Part shown: one piece after another, positions 35,014-43,357 of the stretch | How the letters are laid out: each line of letters starts with the position of its first letter | How positions within the stretch are numbered: position 1 is the first letter of the stretch | NCBI RefSeq assembly: GCF_003855095.1 | Contig: NZ_CP033972.1 | Coordinates: 4,712,001 to 4,776,000, forward strand | Source: Gordonia insulae | GTDB lineage: Bacteria; Actinomycetota; Actinomycetes; Mycobacteriales; Mycobacteriaceae | DNA: 64,000 nt | Direction of reading: 5' to 3' | Made by a program: the position numbers and the translations under genes | The notes under the pieces: model-generated | What the model was told of the DNA's origin: nothing | Databases searched by the model: none | The model's input: only the letters and a program-made list of their open reading frames with translations

Positions 35014-37587
35014 ATGGCCACGGCAGGTGATGCCCGGGGGCGACTGGAGGTCTTCCTGGGATGTGCGCCGGGCGTGGGCAAGACGTACGAGATGCTTGCC
35101 ACCGCTCGGGGTCTCGTCGACGAAGGTGTCGATGTCGTTGTCGCCGTGGTCGAGTCGCACGGCCGGGTCGCCACGGCCGCACTGGTCGAAGGATTCGAGA
35201 TCATCGATCGCCGGCGGGTCGAGTATCGGGGCACCGTCCTCGAGGAGATGGACCTCGATGCCGTCCTCGCCCGGAAGCCCCAGGTGGCGCTCGTCGACGA
35301 ACTCGCCCACACCAACGCTCCCGGGATGCCGAACGCCAAGCGATGGCAGGACATCGAGGTCCTGCGGGACGCCGGCATCGATGTCCTCTCGACGATCAAC
35401 ATCCAGCACCTCGAGAGCCTCAACGACGTCGTCGCCCAGATCACCGGTGTCACACAACGCGAAACCGTTCCCGACGACGTCGTCCGGGCCGCCGACCAGA
35501 TCGAGCTGGTCGACATCGCGCCTCAGGCGCTCCGGCAACGGCTCGCGGTGGGGAAGGTGTATCCGGGGGGTCGGATCGAGGGTGCGCTGGCGAACTACTT
35601 CCGACAGGGCAACCTCACCGCTCTCCGGGAACTCGCGCTGCTGTGGCTTGCCGATCAGGTCGACGACAATCTCGCCGATTACCGCGCGGCGCATGCGATC
35701 ACCGACACCTGGGAGGCCAGAGAGCGGGTGGTCGTCGCCATCACCGGTGGACCGGAGTCGGCGACTCTCTTGCGCCGTGCGAGTCGCATCGCATCGCGAT
35801 CCAGTGCGGAACTCGTCGTCGTGCACGTCGTTCGCGGCGACGGACTCGCGGACAACGTACCGATGGACATGGCCGCTCTGCGGGAGTTGGCGGGAGGTTT
35901 CAGCGCCAGGATCCACACCGTCGTCGGTGACGACATCCCGGCCACACTCCTCGAGTTCGCGCGTGGAGTCAACGCCACCCAGCTGGTCCTCGGTACCTCC
36001 CGACGGCCGCGATGGCAGCGACTCCTGGACGAGGGCGTGGGTACGAGCGTGGTCCGGGACAGCGGCCGGATCGACGTGCACATGGTCACGCACGACGAGA
36101 CGCGTCGACGCAATCGGCTCGACATCCGCGACACCCGATTCCAACGGCCGCTGAGCTGGGTGGCCGCTGTCGTCGTCCCGGTGGTGGTCACCGGCATCCT
36201 CGCCCTGCTGGATCGGTGGCTCGGATTCGCCAGCGAATCAGCACTGTTCTTCGTGGCAGTGCTGATGGTGTCGATGCTCGGTGGCATCGGACCGGCCGCA
36301 TTGTCGGCGGTGGTGTCCGGACTGCTTCTGAACTACTTCTTCACCGATCCACGTTTCACGTTCACCATCGACGAGCCGGACAACCTGATCACCATCCTGG
36401 TGATGCTCGTGATCGCGATCGCCGTTGCCGCACTCGTCGATTCCGCGACCACCCGTCGGATGCAGGCGCAGCGCGCCGGCCGTGATGCGGAGTTGCTGTC
36501 GCTGTTCTCCAGCGCGGTGCTCGGTGGCGCGGACGTTCCCGGACTGCTCGAACGTGTACGCGAGACTTACGACCAGGCCGGGGTCTCGCTGATCCGTCGA
36601 CATCAGCGGGGCGCGGTGACCGTGGAGTCGTCGGTCGGCGCCGCCCCGCCGGTGACCGAGGATGACGCCGTGACGGTGTGCCAGGTGCCCGGCGGAACGT
36701 TCGAGATGTGGCTCGCCGGACCGGAGTTGGATGGTCGGGACCGTCGTGTCCTCGCGTCGGTCGCCACCCAGGCGGCCGGTGCGGTGCAGCGCCACCAACT
36801 CGAGGCCGACGCGGCCGAGGCGGCCGCGATCGCGCAGGCCGACGAGTTGCGGAGAGCGTTGCTGTCGGCGGTGAGCCATGATCTCCGCACGCCGCTCGCC
36901 GCGGCGAAGGCGGCGGTGTCGAGTCTGCGCAGCACCGACGTCACCTTCAGCGTCGAGGACACCGCCGAACTGTTGGCCACCGTCGAGGAATCCGTCGATC
37001 AGCTCGCCGCACTCGTCGGCAATCTGCTGGACTCGTCCCGACTCGCCGCCGGCGCGGTCCGGCCGAGTCTGCAGCGGACCTATCTCGCCGAGGTCGTGCA
37101 TCGCGCGATGGCGGCCGTCTACCGACGGGACCCGAAGGTCCCGCGCGTTGCCGTGGAACTCGAACAGGCGTGGGCCTACACCGACGCGGGGCTCCTCGAA
37201 CGTGCACTGGCCAATCTGATCGACAACGCCGTCCGGCACGGCGGCGGTGAGGTCACGGTGCAGGCGCAGGTCGGGCTGATCGAGGCTGTGGGTGCACCCG
37301 AGGTGGAAGTCGACGACGAGCCACGGTGCATCCTGCGAGTCATCGATCACGGACCGGGGATCCCGCTCGCCGAGCGCGCTCGGGTCTTCACCGCGTTCCA
37401 TCAGTACGGCGACCAGAACGGTGCGAGTTCAGGTGTCGGACTGGGATTGTCGGTGGCCCGAGGATTCGTCGGCGCCATCGGCGGGACCCTCGATGCGACC
37501 GAGACGCCCGGCGGGGGTACCACCATGGTGGTCACCCTGCCGATGCGTGCGGACCGGGCCGCCCCCGACGCCGGTGCGCTCCGATGA
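35014..37587 (+). CDS. kdpD: KdpD sensor histidine kinase
   Basis: An 857-residue membrane sensor of K+ limitation. In order: KdpD N-terminal domain with a Walker-type GCAPGVGKT (16-24), a universal-stress-like domain (about 235-350), four closely spaced membrane spans (about 385-480), a GAF-like part, then the kinase with phosphorylated His622 in SHDLRTPLAA and the ATPase motifs NLIDNAVRHG and GLGLSVARGF. It phosphorylates KdpE. Its stop overlaps the kdpE start (ATGA). Confidence 0.97.
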   Translation: MATAGDARGRLEVFLGCAPGVGKTYEMLATARGLVDEGVDVVVAVVESHGRVATAALVEGFEIIDRRRVEYRGTVLEEMDLDAVLARKPQVALVDELAHTNAPGMPNAKRWQDIEVLRDAGIDVLSTINIQHLESLNDVVAQITGVTQRETVPDDVVRAADQIELVDIAPQALRQRLAVGKVYPGGRIEGALANYFRQGNLTALRELALLWLADQVDDNLADYRAAHAITDTWEARERVVVAITGGPESATLLRRASRIASRSSAELVVVHVVRGDGLADNVPMDMAALRELAGGFSARIHTVVGDDIPATLLEFARGVNATQLVLGTSRRPRWQRLLDEGVGTSVVRDSGRIDVHMVTHDETRRRNRLDIRDTRFQRPLSWVAAVVVPVVVTGILALLDRWLGFASESALFFVAVLMVSMLGGIGPAALSAVVSGLLLNYFFTDPRFTFTIDEPDNLITILVMLVIAIAVAALVDSATTRRMQAQRAGRDAELLSLFSSAVLGGADVPGLLERVRETYDQAGVSLIRRHQRGAVTVESSVGAAPPVTEDDAVTVCQVPGGTFEMWLAGPELDGRDRRVLASVATQAAGAVQRHQLEADAAEAAAIAQADELRRALLSAVSHDLRTPLAAAKAAVSSLRSTDVTFSVEDTAELLATVEESVDQLAALVGNLLDSSRLAAGAVRPSLQRTYLAEVVHRAMAAVYRRDPKVPRVAVELEQAWAYTDAGLLERALANLIDNAVRHGGGEVTVQAQVGLIEAVGAPEVEVDDEPRCILRVIDHGPGIPLAERARVFTAFHQYGDQNGASSGVGLGLSVARGFVGAIGGTLDATETPGGGTTMVVTLPMRADRAAPDAGALR

Positions 37588-38273
37588 CCGGCGTGCGGGT
37601 GCTCGTCGTCGACGATGAACCGCAACTTCTGCGGGCACTGCGAATCAACCTCAAGGCGAGGGGATTCGAGGTGACGACGGCGTCCACCGGAGCCGAGGCG
37701 CTGACCGCGGCCGCCCGAACCAACCCGCAGGTGGTGGTCCTCGACCTCGGGTTGCCGGACTTCGACGGGTTGACCGTCCTCGAGGGACTGCGCGGCTGGA
37801 CCAACGTCCCGGTCATCGTGCTGTCGGCCCGGACCGACGCCGCCGACAAGGTGGCTGCCCTCGACGCCGGCGCCGACGACTACGTGACGAAACCGTTCGG
37901 CATGGAGGAGTTCCTCGCACGTTTGCGGGCCGCCGTCCGGCGCGGTTCGACGTCCTCGGTCGGACCGGAGGCACCCGTGGTCGAGGCCGGCAGCTTCACC
38001 GTCGATCTGTCCGCCAAGACCGTCATCCGTGCGGATCAGCCCGTGCACCTCACGCCGACCGAGTGGGGCATCCTCGAGCAGCTGGTGCGCAACGAGGGAA
38101 AGCTGGTCGGACAGAGGGACATCCTGCGCAACGTGTGGGGGCCGACCTACGACAACCAGACGAACTACCTCCGGGTGTATCTCGCCAGTCTCCGACGAAA
38201 ACTCGAGAACGACCCGGCCCGCCCCCGACACCTGCTCACCGAGGCGGGTATGGGCTACCGGTTCGTGCGGTGA
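37584..38273 (+). CDS. kdpE: KdpE response regulator
   Basis: A 229-residue OmpR-type response regulator. The receiver domain has the acidic pair Asp10/Asp11, phosphoacceptor Asp54 in VVVLDLGLPD, and Lys in VTKPFGMEE. The winged-helix domain has LTPTEWGILEQL and TNYLRVYLASLRRKLE. The frame extends upstream, but ATG 37584 overlaps the kdpD stop and starts the receiver. The 3' end overlaps the convergent isomerase gene by 38 bases, an unusual arrangement. It activates kdpFABC. Confidence 0.96.
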   Translation: MTGVRVLVVDDEPQLLRALRINLKARGFEVTTASTGAEALTAAARTNPQVVVLDLGLPDFDGLTVLEGLRGWTNVPVIVLSARTDAADKVAALDAGADDYVTKPFGMEEFLARLRAAVRRGSTSSVGPEAPVVEAGSFTVDLSAKTVIRADQPVHLTPTEWGILEQLVRNEGKLVGQRDILRNVWGPTYDNQTNYLRVYLASLRRKLENDPARPRHLLTEAGMGYRFVR

Positions 38274-39009
38274 TCCGGTTGTCGCCGAACAGCTTCCCGA
38301 ATCCGTCGACGACGAGGGGCCGATCGACGAGTCTCAGGGCCTCCCAGACGGTGACCTGATTGGCGGTGAGGACCGGTTTCGCGATGTCGCGTTCCAGGTC
38401 GTCGAGCCAGCCGATGGTGTGCAGCGCGGTGTCGGGGACCAGGACCGCCTCGGCGTTCGGCGTGTCGACGGAGCGGACCATCTCGAACAGGTTGTCGCCG
38501 TCGACCGAACCCGCCTCCGTCGCCGTCTCGATGTCGTGCGCAGCCGCGGAGACGACGGTGATCCCGGCGTCGGCGAGGAAGGTGGCGAAACCGTCGGCGA
38601 CCGCTGCGGGATAGGTGGCAGCGATGGCGACGGAGGTGATCTGGAGTTCCCGGCACGCGGCCGCGAAGGCCAGCGACGTCGACGACACCGGCAGCCCCAC
38701 CGCCTCGGAGATGCGTGCCACCTGTGCGTGTGCGCCGGCCCAGCCGTACAGGAAGCTCCCTGACGTACATGCCCACATCAGGGCATCCGGATCGTGTCGA
38801 GACGCCGCGCGGGCGCCGTCGTGGAGCCGTGGTCCGGTACCCACCGCACGCATCGCGTCGACCGTGTGATCGTCCGATTCGATGTCAGTGATGACCACCG
38901 GCAACCGGACGGCGCCGCCGAGTGCGCTCTCGGCCAACGGGTAGTCGTCCTCCGCGGCGTGTCCTGGATAGAGCATTGCGACTGTGGGCGTTCTGGTTGT
39001 CACCCGCAT
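38236..39009 (-). CDS. Maleate isomerase-like protein with altered second catalytic residue
   Basis: A 257-residue paralogue of the protein at 28161. The first catalytic Cys is kept (Cys81 in WACTSGSFLYGW), but the second is replaced by Asp193 in LVPDTALHT. Maleate isomerases need both cysteines, so this enzyme probably has a different reaction or is a EutA-like protein of unknown function. The ATG at 39009 is chosen; a TTG at 39033 lies inside the operator. The gene is divergent from the amidase with the GATTGT-N2-ACAATC operator between them, and its end overlaps kdpE by 38 bases. Confidence 0.8.
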   Translation of the reverse strand: MRVTTRTPTVAMLYPGHAAEDDYPLAESALGGAVRLPVVITDIESDDHTVDAMRAVGTGPRLHDGARAASRHDPDALMWACTSGSFLYGWAGAHAQVARISEAVGLPVSSTSLAFAAACRELQITSVAIAATYPAAVADGFATFLADAGITVVSAAAHDIETATEAGSVDGDNLFEMVRSVDTPNAEAVLVPDTALHTIGWLDDLERDIAKPVLTANQVTVWEALRLVDRPLVVDGFGKLFGDNRITARTGSPYPPR

Positions 39010-39019
39010 ACCTCCCGAG

Positions 39020-39037
39020 TAGATTGTCAACAATCTA
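39020..39037. promoter_or_regulatory. GntR-type operator 2 (TAGATTGT-CA-ACAATCTA)
   Basis: A perfect 18-bp palindrome between the divergent isomerase (start 39009) and amidase (start 39069). It has the same core as the sites at 28123 and 53286 and can control both genes at once. Confidence 0.75.
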
Positions 39038-39068
39038 CCAACAGCCTACCGATGTGATGAAGGAAGCG

Positions 39069-40505
39069 ATGGAAACGAGCGCACGCTGGCGCAGTGCCAC
39101 AGATCTGGTGGCCGGATTCGGCTCGGGTGAGTCGTCGCCGGTCGAGGTGGCCACGGAGATCCTCGACGCGATCAGCACCGAGAACGCCGCGATCAATGCG
39201 TATTGTCTGGTCGACGCCGATTCGGCATTGCGTGATGCGCGGGCGTCGGCCGAGCGCTACGCCGCCGGCACCCCGCTCGGGCCGCTCGACGGAGTGCCGG
39301 TCAGCATCAAGGACCTGCTCTTGACGTCGGGGTGGCCGACCTTGCGCGGCAGTGAACTCCTCGGGTCCGAGGACATGGTGTGGGATGTCGATGCACCCGC
39401 CGTCGCACGACTACGGGAGGCCGGCGCGGTACTGCTCGGCAAGGTCACCACGCCCGAGTTCGGCTGGAAGGGCGTCACCGACAGCCTGCGCTGCGGGATC
39501 ACCCGAAATCCGTGGAACACCGATCGCACGTCCGGCGGCTCGAGTGGCGGGAGCGCTGCCGCGGTCGCGGCCGGACTGGGTGCCATGTCCGTCGGCACCG
39601 ATGGGGGCGGATCGATCCGCATCCCTGCATCTTTCTGCGGCATAGTCGGTTTGAAGCCGACCTACGGACGCATTCCGTTGTTTCCGGCCAGTCCGTTCGG
39701 CACCCTCGCGCATGCCGGACCGATGACCAGGACGGTGGCCGACTGCGCGGCCATGCTCGATGTCCTCAGCGGATTCGACTCGCGGGACTGGTCGGCCATG
39801 CCGACCCCGACCTCCCGCACGGCCGATCTGCTCGCGCAGGCGCCCGCCGATCTCGCCGGCATCCGGATCGCGTACAGCCCGACCCTCGGCTTCGGTTCCA
39901 ATGATCCTGTCGTGCAGCAGAACACCGACGCGGCGGTGGACGTTCTGCGTGGTCTGGGCGCCGAGGTGGCCACGGTCGATCTCGCGTGGGAGGACCCCGC
40001 GTGGGCGTACCACATCCTCTGGTTCAGCGGCGCGGAGGTGGTGGTGCGGGCGTTCGGGCCGGGTGCCCTCGAGAAGATCGACCCGGGGCTGGCGCAGGCA
40101 CTCGACCGCCATCGCGATTTCACTGCAGCCGACTACCTCGACGCGACCGCGCTGCGCATGGCCATGGGTGTCGAGATGGGCAGGCTGCACGAGACCTTCG
40201 ACGTCTTGCTCACCCCGACGATGCCGACCGTGGCATTCGAAGCGGGAGTGGATGTTCCGCCGCACTCGGAGAGTCCGGACTGGACATCGTGGACGCCGTA
40301 CTCGTACCCGTTCAATCTCACCGGACAACCGGCGATCACCGTGCCGAGCGGCATCGACGCCGGGGACGCCGCGGATGGACGCGGCCCCGGGTTGCCGACC
40401 GGCGTGCAATTCGTCGGCGCCCGGCATCACGACGACATGGTGCTGCGGGTTGCCGCGGCCTACGAAGCGGCTGCGCCGTTCGCGACACTGGAGGCACGTC
40501 GATGA
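39069..40505 (+). CDS. Amidase signature (AS) family hydrolase
   Basis: A 478-residue serine amidase. The Ser-cisSer-Lys catalytic triad is visible: Lys in PVSIKDLLL, the cis-Ser in TSGGSSGGSAA and the nucleophilic Ser in GGGSIRIPASFCGIVGLKP. It hydrolyses an amide bond of an unknown substrate. I place the start at ATG 39069 because AAGGAAG stands just before it; an in-frame ATG at 39057 would add four residues. The DUF3830 gene overlaps its stop (ATGA), so both are co-expressed from the operator at 39020. Confidence 0.88.
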   Translation: METSARWRSATDLVAGFGSGESSPVEVATEILDAISTENAAINAYCLVDADSALRDARASAERYAAGTPLGPLDGVPVSIKDLLLTSGWPTLRGSELLGSEDMVWDVDAPAVARLREAGAVLLGKVTTPEFGWKGVTDSLRCGITRNPWNTDRTSGGSSGGSAAAVAAGLGAMSVGTDGGGSIRIPASFCGIVGLKPTYGRIPLFPASPFGTLAHAGPMTRTVADCAAMLDVLSGFDSRDWSAMPTPTSRTADLLAQAPADLAGIRIAYSPTLGFGSNDPVVQQNTDAAVDVLRGLGAEVATVDLAWEDPAWAYHILWFSGAEVVVRAFGPGALEKIDPGLAQALDRHRDFTAADYLDATALRMAMGVEMGRLHETFDVLLTPTMPTVAFEAGVDVPPHSESPDWTSWTPYSYPFNLTGQPAITVPSGIDAGDAADGRGPGLPTGVQFVGARHHDDMVLRVAAAYEAAAPFATLEARR

Positions 40506-40999
40506 CCGATCGCTACATCTCCGTCAGCCTCGCCCAACGCGGGGTCAAGGCGGTGGCACGTCTGCTCGACGACGAGGCGCCACGGACTGCCGCCGCGGTG
40601 TGGGATGCGCTCCCGTTGGGTGGCCAGGTTTACCACGGTAAATTCGCACGTAACGAGATCTACACGCTCCTCCCGGCGTTCGCGCCGACGGAACCGGGGG
40701 CGGAGAACACCACCATCACCCCCATACCGGGGGACTTGTGCTACTTCACTTTCGACGGAGTGCTGACCAATCCGGCCTACGGCTACGAGGCCGGGTCGGC
40801 ACCGGGTGAGCACCAGCTCCTGATCGACCTCGCCGTTTTCTACGGGCGCAACAATCTGCTGGTCAACGGGGATGTCGGCTGGGTGCCCGGCAACGTCTTC
40901 GGGACCATCGTCGACGGTCTCAGCGAGTTCGCCGAGGCGTGTAATGACGTCTGGATGGGTGGGGCCCGAGGCGAAGTACTGTCCTATGCGCGTGAATGA
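40502..40999 (+). CDS. DUF3830 family protein (cyclophilin-like fold)
   Basis: A 165-residue protein of the DUF3830 family. Typical pieces are TAAAVWDALPLGGQVYHGKFARNEIYTLLP (read in parts), a PGDLCYF strand and DVGWVPGNVFGTI. From memory, a structure of a family member shows a cyclophilin-like barrel, but no activity is known. It overlaps the amidase stop, so the pair is translationally coupled and probably acts in one step. Co-occurrence with amidases and maleate-isomerase-like proteins is a general pattern I have seen in catabolic clusters. Confidence 0.82.
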   Translation: MTDRYISVSLAQRGVKAVARLLDDEAPRTAAAVWDALPLGGQVYHGKFARNEIYTLLPAFAPTEPGAENTTITPIPGDLCYFTFDGVLTNPAYGYEAGSAPGEHQLLIDLAVFYGRNNLLVNGDVGWVPGNVFGTIVDGLSEFAEACNDVWMGGARGEVLSYARE

Positions 41000-41017
41000 G
41001 GGTAAGAAAAAGGGGTA

Positions 41018-41734
41018 ATGTCGATGAGTGTTTCGCAGGACAACAGCCAAGGGCGGAAGAGAATTCTGACCCCATTGGTGCAGGAGTCCACACCCGCGAT
41101 CATCGCCCGCAAGTTGCACGACGCGATCGCGAGCGGTAACTTTCCGCCCGGTTCGCAGCTGACCGAGTCCGGTCTGGCCGCCGACCTGGGGGTGAGTCGA
41201 GGGCCGTTGCGTGAGGCCATGCAACGACTCACGGCCGAGGGGTTGCTGGTCAGCCATCGCAACCGCGGACTGTTCGTGGTGTCGATGGACGACGATGACA
41301 TCCGGGACATGTACGTGGCCCGGACGGCGGTGGAACGTGCCGCCGTGGCGGAGCTGATCGTGCGTCGAGACAGCGGCGCCGTCGACGACCTCAACGATGC
41401 GGTCGCCCGGATGCGAGCGTTCATCGACCATCCGAACAGTGCCGAGATGGCCGAGGCAGACATGGAGTTTCACCAGATCCTGGTGGAACATGCGCACAGC
41501 CAGCGACTTTCACGACTACACGAGACCATACTGGTGGAGACGCGAATGTGCCTGCGCGCAATGCGGGGAACGTATTCCTCGGGGAAGGAGCGGATCGACG
41601 AGCACCAGGCATTGGTGGACGCCATAGCGGCAGGAGACGCGCCGGCGGCTGACAGACTGATGATCGAGCACATGAAAGACGGCCTGCATCGACTTGTGGG
41701 CGTGGGCGAGCCGTCGGAAGCCTCGTCGGCGTGA
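41018..41734 (+). CDS. GntR-family regulator (FadR/FCD type)
   Basis: A 238-residue repressor-type regulator. The winged helix is residues about 25-90 (AIASGNFPPGSQLTESGLAADLGVSRGPLREAMQRL, read in parts) and the ligand domain FCD follows, with Asp, His residues (MEFHQILVEHAHSQRL) that usually bind a metal. It lies 18 bases downstream of the DUF3830 gene. It is the best candidate for binding the GATTGT-N2-ACAATY sites at 28123, 39020 and 53286. ATG 41024 is an alternative start. Confidence 0.9.
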   Translation: MSMSVSQDNSQGRKRILTPLVQESTPAIIARKLHDAIASGNFPPGSQLTESGLAADLGVSRGPLREAMQRLTAEGLLVSHRNRGLFVVSMDDDDIRDMYVARTAVERAAVAELIVRRDSGAVDDLNDAVARMRAFIDHPNSAEMAEADMEFHQILVEHAHSQRLSRLHETILVETRMCLRAMRGTYSSGKERIDEHQALVDAIAAGDAPAADRLMIEHMKDGLHRLVGVGEPSEASSA

Positions 41735-41822
41735 CAACCGGCTTCCACAACGATCACCTTCCACCGATGTGAGATGAGCACCAGAACACAACTGGCCGAA
41801 CTACTTTCTTGGGAAGGCACAG

Positions 41823-43205
41823 ATGACTGAATCATCCTCACCGGCGACTTTCGAAGAGCTCGCCCCCGATCCGGAATCACCGGAGGGAAAATCTCTGCTC
41901 CGCAAGGCGATCGGCGCATCCGCCATCGGCAATGCGACTGAGTGGTACGACTACGGCGTCTACGCCGCGACCGCGACATATCTGACACAAGCATTCTTTC
42001 CCGGCGACCTGGGCTCCATCGGCACCATGCTGGGCTTCGCGATCTCCTTCGTGCTGCGCCCGCTCGGCGGGATGGTGTGGGGGCCGATCGGCGACCGGAT
42101 CGGTCGCAAATCGGTTCTCGCGACAACGATCCTGTTGATCTCCGGTGCCACCGCGCTGATCGGCCTGCTTCCCACGCACGCGGTCGCGGGCGTGTGGGCA
42201 CCCATCCTGCTGATTCTGCTGCGGGTGATCCAGGGATTCTCGACCGGCGGTGAGTACGGCGGCGCTGCCACTTTCATGGCGGAGTACGCACCCGACAAGA
42301 AGCGCGGCAAGTACGGATCGTTCCTGGAGTTCGGTACGCTCGCCGGCTTCAGCGCAGGTACCGCGATCGTCCTGCTGTTCGAGCTGCTGCTGTCCGACGA
42401 TCAGATGCAGACCTGGGGCTGGCGCATCCCGTTCATGATCGCATTGCCGCTGGGCCTCATCGGCCTGTACCTCCGGTCGCAGATGGAGGACACACCGGTC
42501 TTCAAGGAACTCGAGCAGGAAAACGAGATCGAGGGCACGGCGTTCACGCGGTTCAAGGATCTGCTGAGCAACTACTGGCGGCCGATCCTGATCATGTTCG
42601 GCATGGTCATCGCGCTCAACGTCGTCAACTACACGCTGCTGGCCTACCAGCCGACGTATCTGAAGAGCACCATCGGCCTGTCGGATTCATCGGGGTCGAC
42701 CGTGGTCCTCATCGGTCAGTTGGTGATGATGGTGATGATCCCGTTCTTCGGGCGGTGGTCGGACAGTACAGGCCGCAAACCCATGTGGTGGGGTTCGCTG
42801 ATCGGGCTGTTCGTGTTGTCGCTGCCGCTGTACTGGCTGATGGGTCAAGGGTTCACGTGGGCCATCGTCGGATTCGTGATCCTCGGCCTGCTGTACATCC
42901 CGCAGCTGGCCACCATCTCGGCGACCTTCCCGGCCATGTTCCCGACACAGGTCCGGTACGCGGGATTCGCCATCTCCTACAACGTGGCGACCGCGGCATT
43001 CGGTGGTACGGCCCCGTTGGTCAACGACGCCGTCGTGGAGTCCACCGGATGGAATCTGTTCCCGGCGGTCTACATGATGGGCGCCTGTGCGATCGGCATG
43101 GTGGCGATGGTGTTCCTCAAGGAAACCGCGGGCTGCTCGATCCGCGGCACCGAGATCCCCAGCAAGGAGAACGACTTCCGGATGTTGGAGGGCGCCAAGC
43201 CTTAG
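41823..43205 (+). CDS. MFS transporter, metabolite:H+ symporter (MHS/ProP-like) family
   Basis: A 460-residue 12-span transporter. Markers of the MHS group are ATEWYDYGVYAATATYL in the first span, GPIGDRIGRKSVL in the loop after span 2-3, and the RVIQGFSTGGEYGGAATFMAEYAP segment, read in parts. This family includes proline/betaine and ectoine importer ProP and dicarboxylate carriers. It follows the GntR gene by 88 bases and has a good chance of importing the substrate of the catabolic cluster. AAGGCACAG gives a weak ribosome binding site. Confidence 0.93.
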   Translation: MTESSSPATFEELAPDPESPEGKSLLRKAIGASAIGNATEWYDYGVYAATATYLTQAFFPGDLGSIGTMLGFAISFVLRPLGGMVWGPIGDRIGRKSVLATTILLISGATALIGLLPTHAVAGVWAPILLILLRVIQGFSTGGEYGGAATFMAEYAPDKKRGKYGSFLEFGTLAGFSAGTAIVLLFELLLSDDQMQTWGWRIPFMIALPLGLIGLYLRSQMEDTPVFKELEQENEIEGTAFTRFKDLLSNYWRPILIMFGMVIALNVVNYTLLAYQPTYLKSTIGLSDSSGSTVVLIGQLVMMVMIPFFGRWSDSTGRKPMWWGSLIGLFVLSLPLYWLMGQGFTWAIVGFVILGLLYIPQLATISATFPAMFPTQVRYAGFAISYNVATAAFGGTAPLVNDAVVESTGWNLFPAVYMMGACAIGMVAMVFLKETAGCSIRGTEIPSKENDFRMLEGAKP

Positions 43206-43215
43206 TGCTGGTGTG

Positions 43216-43352
43216 ATCTCGATACGACTCCTCGCTACGCTCGTCGTCTACTCGATCAGCGGGAATGATCCTCACGCTCGTCGCCTACTCGATCAGCGGG
43301 AACATACTCTCCCGCTGGTCGAGTAGGTCCGAGGTACGAGGGCCGTATCGAG
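43216..43352. repeat. Intergenic repeat, GTCTCGATACG family (copy C), inverted arrangement
   Basis: Starts with ATCTCGATACGA, contains two CTACTCGATCAGCGGGAA units, and ends with the reverse complement (GGTCGAGTAGG... then CCGTATCGAGG). The outer ends can pair, so it may also end transcription for the convergent MFS and M20 genes. It is a diverged member of the family at 21246 and 23007. Confidence 0.8.
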
Positions 43353-43357
43353 GCCAC

